A stretch of 43,456 nucleotides of DNA from assembly GCA_020831485.1 (NCBI GenBank), contig JAFIGG010000029.1, positions 1 to 43,456 on the forward strand, in the 5' to 3' direction. Source of the stretch: Opitutales bacterium (GTDB lineage Bacteria > Verrucomicrobiota > Verrucomicrobiia > Opitutales > Oceanipulchritudinaceae). Shown here piece after piece: positions 41,610-43,456 of the stretch (position 1 is its first letter; each line of letters opens with the position of its first letter). The position numbers and the translations under genes were made by a program. Below the pieces are notes generated by a model. It saw nothing but the letters and a program-made list of their open reading frames with translations, had not been told where the DNA came from and did no database searches.

Positions 41610-43456
41610 AAAACCTGTTGTCGGTTTTCTTTTCGGAAGGCTTTCCAGTTGGAGTGGGGCAGGGTTTCGAGGAAGGCTTTGCCGTAGGTTTTGTGGAGGA
41701 TGCGGGAATCGAGGATGACGAGGCTGCCGCTGTCGGTTTTGCTGCGGATCAGGCGGCCGAGGCCTTGGCGGAAGGGGATCAGGGCTTCGGGCAGGGTCAG
41801 TTCGAAAAAGGGTTGGCCGCCGCGTTCGCGGCAGAGTTCGTGGCGGGCTTCGGTGATGGGGTGGCTGGGGTTGGCAAAGGGAAGGCGGGTGATGATGACC
41901 TGGGAAAGGGCGGGGCCGGCGATGTCGACGCCGGTCCAGAAGCTGTCGGTGCCGAGGAGAATGGCATTGCCTTCGGAACGCATGCGCTCGACGAGTTGAC
42001 TGCGGGGTCCATCCTGGCCCTGGCAAAGCAGGCTGCGGTCGCTGGTTTCGAACTGCGGTCGCAGCCCTTCGGCGACGGCGTTGAGGTCCTGATAACTGGT
42101 GAACAAGACCAGGGTACCGCCTTCCACCTGCTCCACACAGAAGCGGATGGAGTCGATCAGAAAAGCTTTGTCGAGGCGCTGGTTGCCGGGCTGCAGGACC
42201 GGGGCGTCACTGGCGATGAAGATTTGCAGATTGCGCTCATAATCAAAGGGCGAGTGTTCCTGATAGGCGTGCTCGGTGAAGGCGCCGACTTTGCGTTTGA
42301 AGGACTCCATATCAGTGCCCTCGGCAAGTGTTGCACTGGTGAGGACAACGCCGGTGTCGCGTTCGAACAAATGCTGACGAAGAATTGGGGCGACGTCGAT
42401 CGGCGCGGAGCGCACGTGAATCGTGGATTCGCGTCGGCCGGTGCGTTCCACCCAGTAAACCGCCTCGGGGTTGCCGAGGTCCAGGGCTTCGCGCAGTCCA
42501 TCCCGGTAGCCCAGAATGCTGGCGCGGAGTCCCTTCAGTTCATCGCGGGCGGGGCCTTCCTCAAGACGGTATTCACATTTGCCTATGCCGTTGGCAAGTT
42601 CGCTCAGGGGTTCATCCAGGTCGTTCAGGGTCCAGCCTTCTTCCCGCACCCGCACGCAGCTGCTTTTGTTGAGCAGGTCTTCATGGATTCGGGCAAAAAA
42701 TTGCCGACTGGCTTCGAGGGCGGTGTCGACCATGCGGCATTGGGCGATGGTGCCGTAGCGGTGGAGCAGGCCACGGGCCTTCTTGCGCTTCGATTGATAG
42801 AGCCGCATCAGTTGTCGACGCAAGCCATAGGAACTGATGCGCAGGCCAAAGTGTTCGGCAGCGATGGCCGGTAGGCGGTGGGCCTCGTCCACAACCAGAA
42901 AATCATTCGGAAACAGCACGCCCGGCTGTTTGCGTCCGGGTGAATGACCGCTCGCCAACAGCGCCATCAGCAGGCTGTGGTTGACGATTATTACCTGAGC
43001 CTTGCGCAGTGCTGCCCGGGCCTTGCGGTAGAAGCAGGTATGGGTGTTGCAGTTGCGGTTGTTGCAGGCGGATCCGTCGGCGTGTACCCATTCCCAAACA
43101 TCGTGTGAAGGGATCGGATCGAGTTCTGAGATAAGACCGGTCTGGGTCTGTTCCGCCCAATTCGCGATGCGCTCCAGTTCCTTCTGTTCGCTGGAGGGAA
43201 ACAGCTCGGTGCGGGTGGACAGCGCCTGGCGCAGTCGGCTGCCGCAAAGGTAGTTGGATTTGCCGACAAGCAGTGCGTGTTTGAAATCCTTGTATTTTTC
43301 CAGGCTCGGGTCTGCGCGGAACAGGCTGCGACAGAGCTCGAGGTCTTTGTTTTGAATCTGCTCTTGCAACGCAATCGTATGACTCGAAACCAGCAGCGGT
43401 CTTTCGGTCTCAATGGCATGAATCAGGCCCGGGATCAGGTAGGCGAGGCTCTTGCC
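41600..43456 (-). CDS. dinG: DinG-like ATP-dependent helicase, partial (5' end beyond the window)
   Basis: About 618 residues are visible; the frame stays open to the right edge, where the Walker A is cut to GKSLAYLIPG. Family features: 'VSSHTIALQEQI' (Ia), four cysteines in 'SNYLCGSR', 'GSACNNRNCNTHTCFYRKA' for a 4Fe-4S cluster, 'VIIVNHSLLMALL', Walker B 'LVVDEAHRLP' (DEAH), 'VLTSATLAEGTDM', 'GTLVLFTSYQDLNAVAEGL', 'LLGTDSFWTGVDIAGPALSQVIITRLPFANP' and 'GLGRLIRSKTDSGSLVILDSRI' (motif VI). DinG/YoaA helicases of the XPD group unwind damaged or structured DNA 5' to 3'. The missing N-terminus should hold the Q motif. Confidence 0.93.
   Translation of the reverse strand, partial: GKSLAYLIPGLIHAIETERPLLVSSHTIALQEQIQNKDLELCRSLFRADPSLEKYKDFKHALLVGKSNYLCGSRLRQALSTRTELFPSSEQKELERIANWAEQTQTGLISELDPIPSHDVWEWVHADGSACNNRNCNTHTCFYRKARAALRKAQVIIVNHSLLMALLASGHSPGRKQPGVLFPNDFLVVDEAHRLPAIAAEHFGLRISSYGLRRQLMRLYQSKRKKARGLLHRYGTIAQCRMVDTALEASRQFFARIHEDLLNKSSCVRVREEGWTLNDLDEPLSELANGIGKCEYRLEEGPARDELKGLRASILGYRDGLREALDLGNPEAVYWVERTGRRESTIHVRSAPIDVAPILRQHLFERDTGVVLTSATLAEGTDMESFKRKVGAFTEHAYQEHSPFDYERNLQIFIASDAPVLQPGNQRLDKAFLIDSIRFCVEQVEGGTLVLFTSYQDLNAVAEGLRPQFETSDRSLLCQGQDGPRSQLVERMRSEGNAILLGTDSFWTGVDIAGPALSQVIITRLPFANPSHPITEARHELCRERGGQPFFELTLPEALIPFRQGLGRLIRSKTDSGSLVILDSRILHKTYGKAFLETLPHSNWKAFRKENRQQVFQP

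Noticed and set aside
41618-42874. Plus-strand open frame of about 418 codons opposite the DinG-like gene
   Set aside because: Gly/Ala/Phe-rich shadow of a GC-rich gene; the minus strand shows the full helicase motif set.

Overview
The window looks like a chromosome segment of a Verrucomicrobiota bacterium, most likely class Opitutia (the Puniceicoccales/Opitutales side). This is inferred from the gene families, not from a marker gene. Hints are a secreted PL11 rhamnogalacturonan lyase, a TIGR03790-family protein, FYRV-type and tryptophan-rich C-terminal domains on secreted proteins, a TonB-dependent receptor of the Xanthomonas/Caulobacter type, and weak or absent Shine-Dalgarno sites before many starts. 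The cell is Gram-negative (TonB receptor, outer-membrane type lipocalin, periplasmic enzymes).

Layout. 1-5 kb: start of a gamma carbonic anhydrase-like gene, tRNA-Leu(GAG), a small PH-domain membrane protein, a PL11 lyase and a convergent TIGR03790 protein. 5-16 kb: mainly housekeeping and metabolism: glutathionyl-hydroquinone reductase, an NDH-2 dehydrogenase fused to cNMP-like and CBS domains, a fatty-acid desaturase, a long divergent adenylosuccinate synthetase, a secreted coiled-coil protein, a rhomboid protease, a WalJ-like hydrolase, an AsmA-like protein, 4-alpha-glucanotransferase and a lipocalin. 16-37 kb: the most interesting part, a probable phosphate-starvation island. 37-43 kb: nucleic-acid enzymes (Ski2-like helicase, YhaM-like exoribonuclease, DinG-like helicase) with a small nucleotidyltransferase gene pair between them.

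The phosphorus island. A seven-gene minus-strand operon encodes PhnD, PhnC and two PhnE permeases, then a cytoplasmic HAD-IIA phosphatase, a Tat-exported calcineurin-like phosphoesterase and a Sec-exported glycerophosphodiester phosphodiesterase. Divergent from it are a large TonB-dependent receptor, a two-LTD-domain secreted protein and a secreted protein with three tandem ~230-residue modules, closed by a strong terminator. Another secreted protein and a secreted phospholipase D-type enzyme follow. Arrays of 7-bp elements repeated every 11 bp, the architecture of PhoB boxes, lie upstream of all three transcription units (phnD, the receptor and the PLD gene), and each three-repeat array ends 31-37 nt before the start codon. 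I infer that the genes form one regulon that binds, cuts, imports and dephosphorylates organic phosphate esters across successive layers of the envelope. No phosphonate-cleaving gene is present, so the Phn-type transporter may carry a phosphate ester or another oxyanion rather than a phosphonate.

Non-coding structure. A dispersed intergenic repeat occurs four times (near 300, 34.4, 36.7 and 40.7 kb). Two long copies lie in opposite orientation on either side of the PLD gene. A ~128-bp MITE-like element follows one of them. A ~90-bp GATCAA-rich hairpin closes the phosphorus operon.
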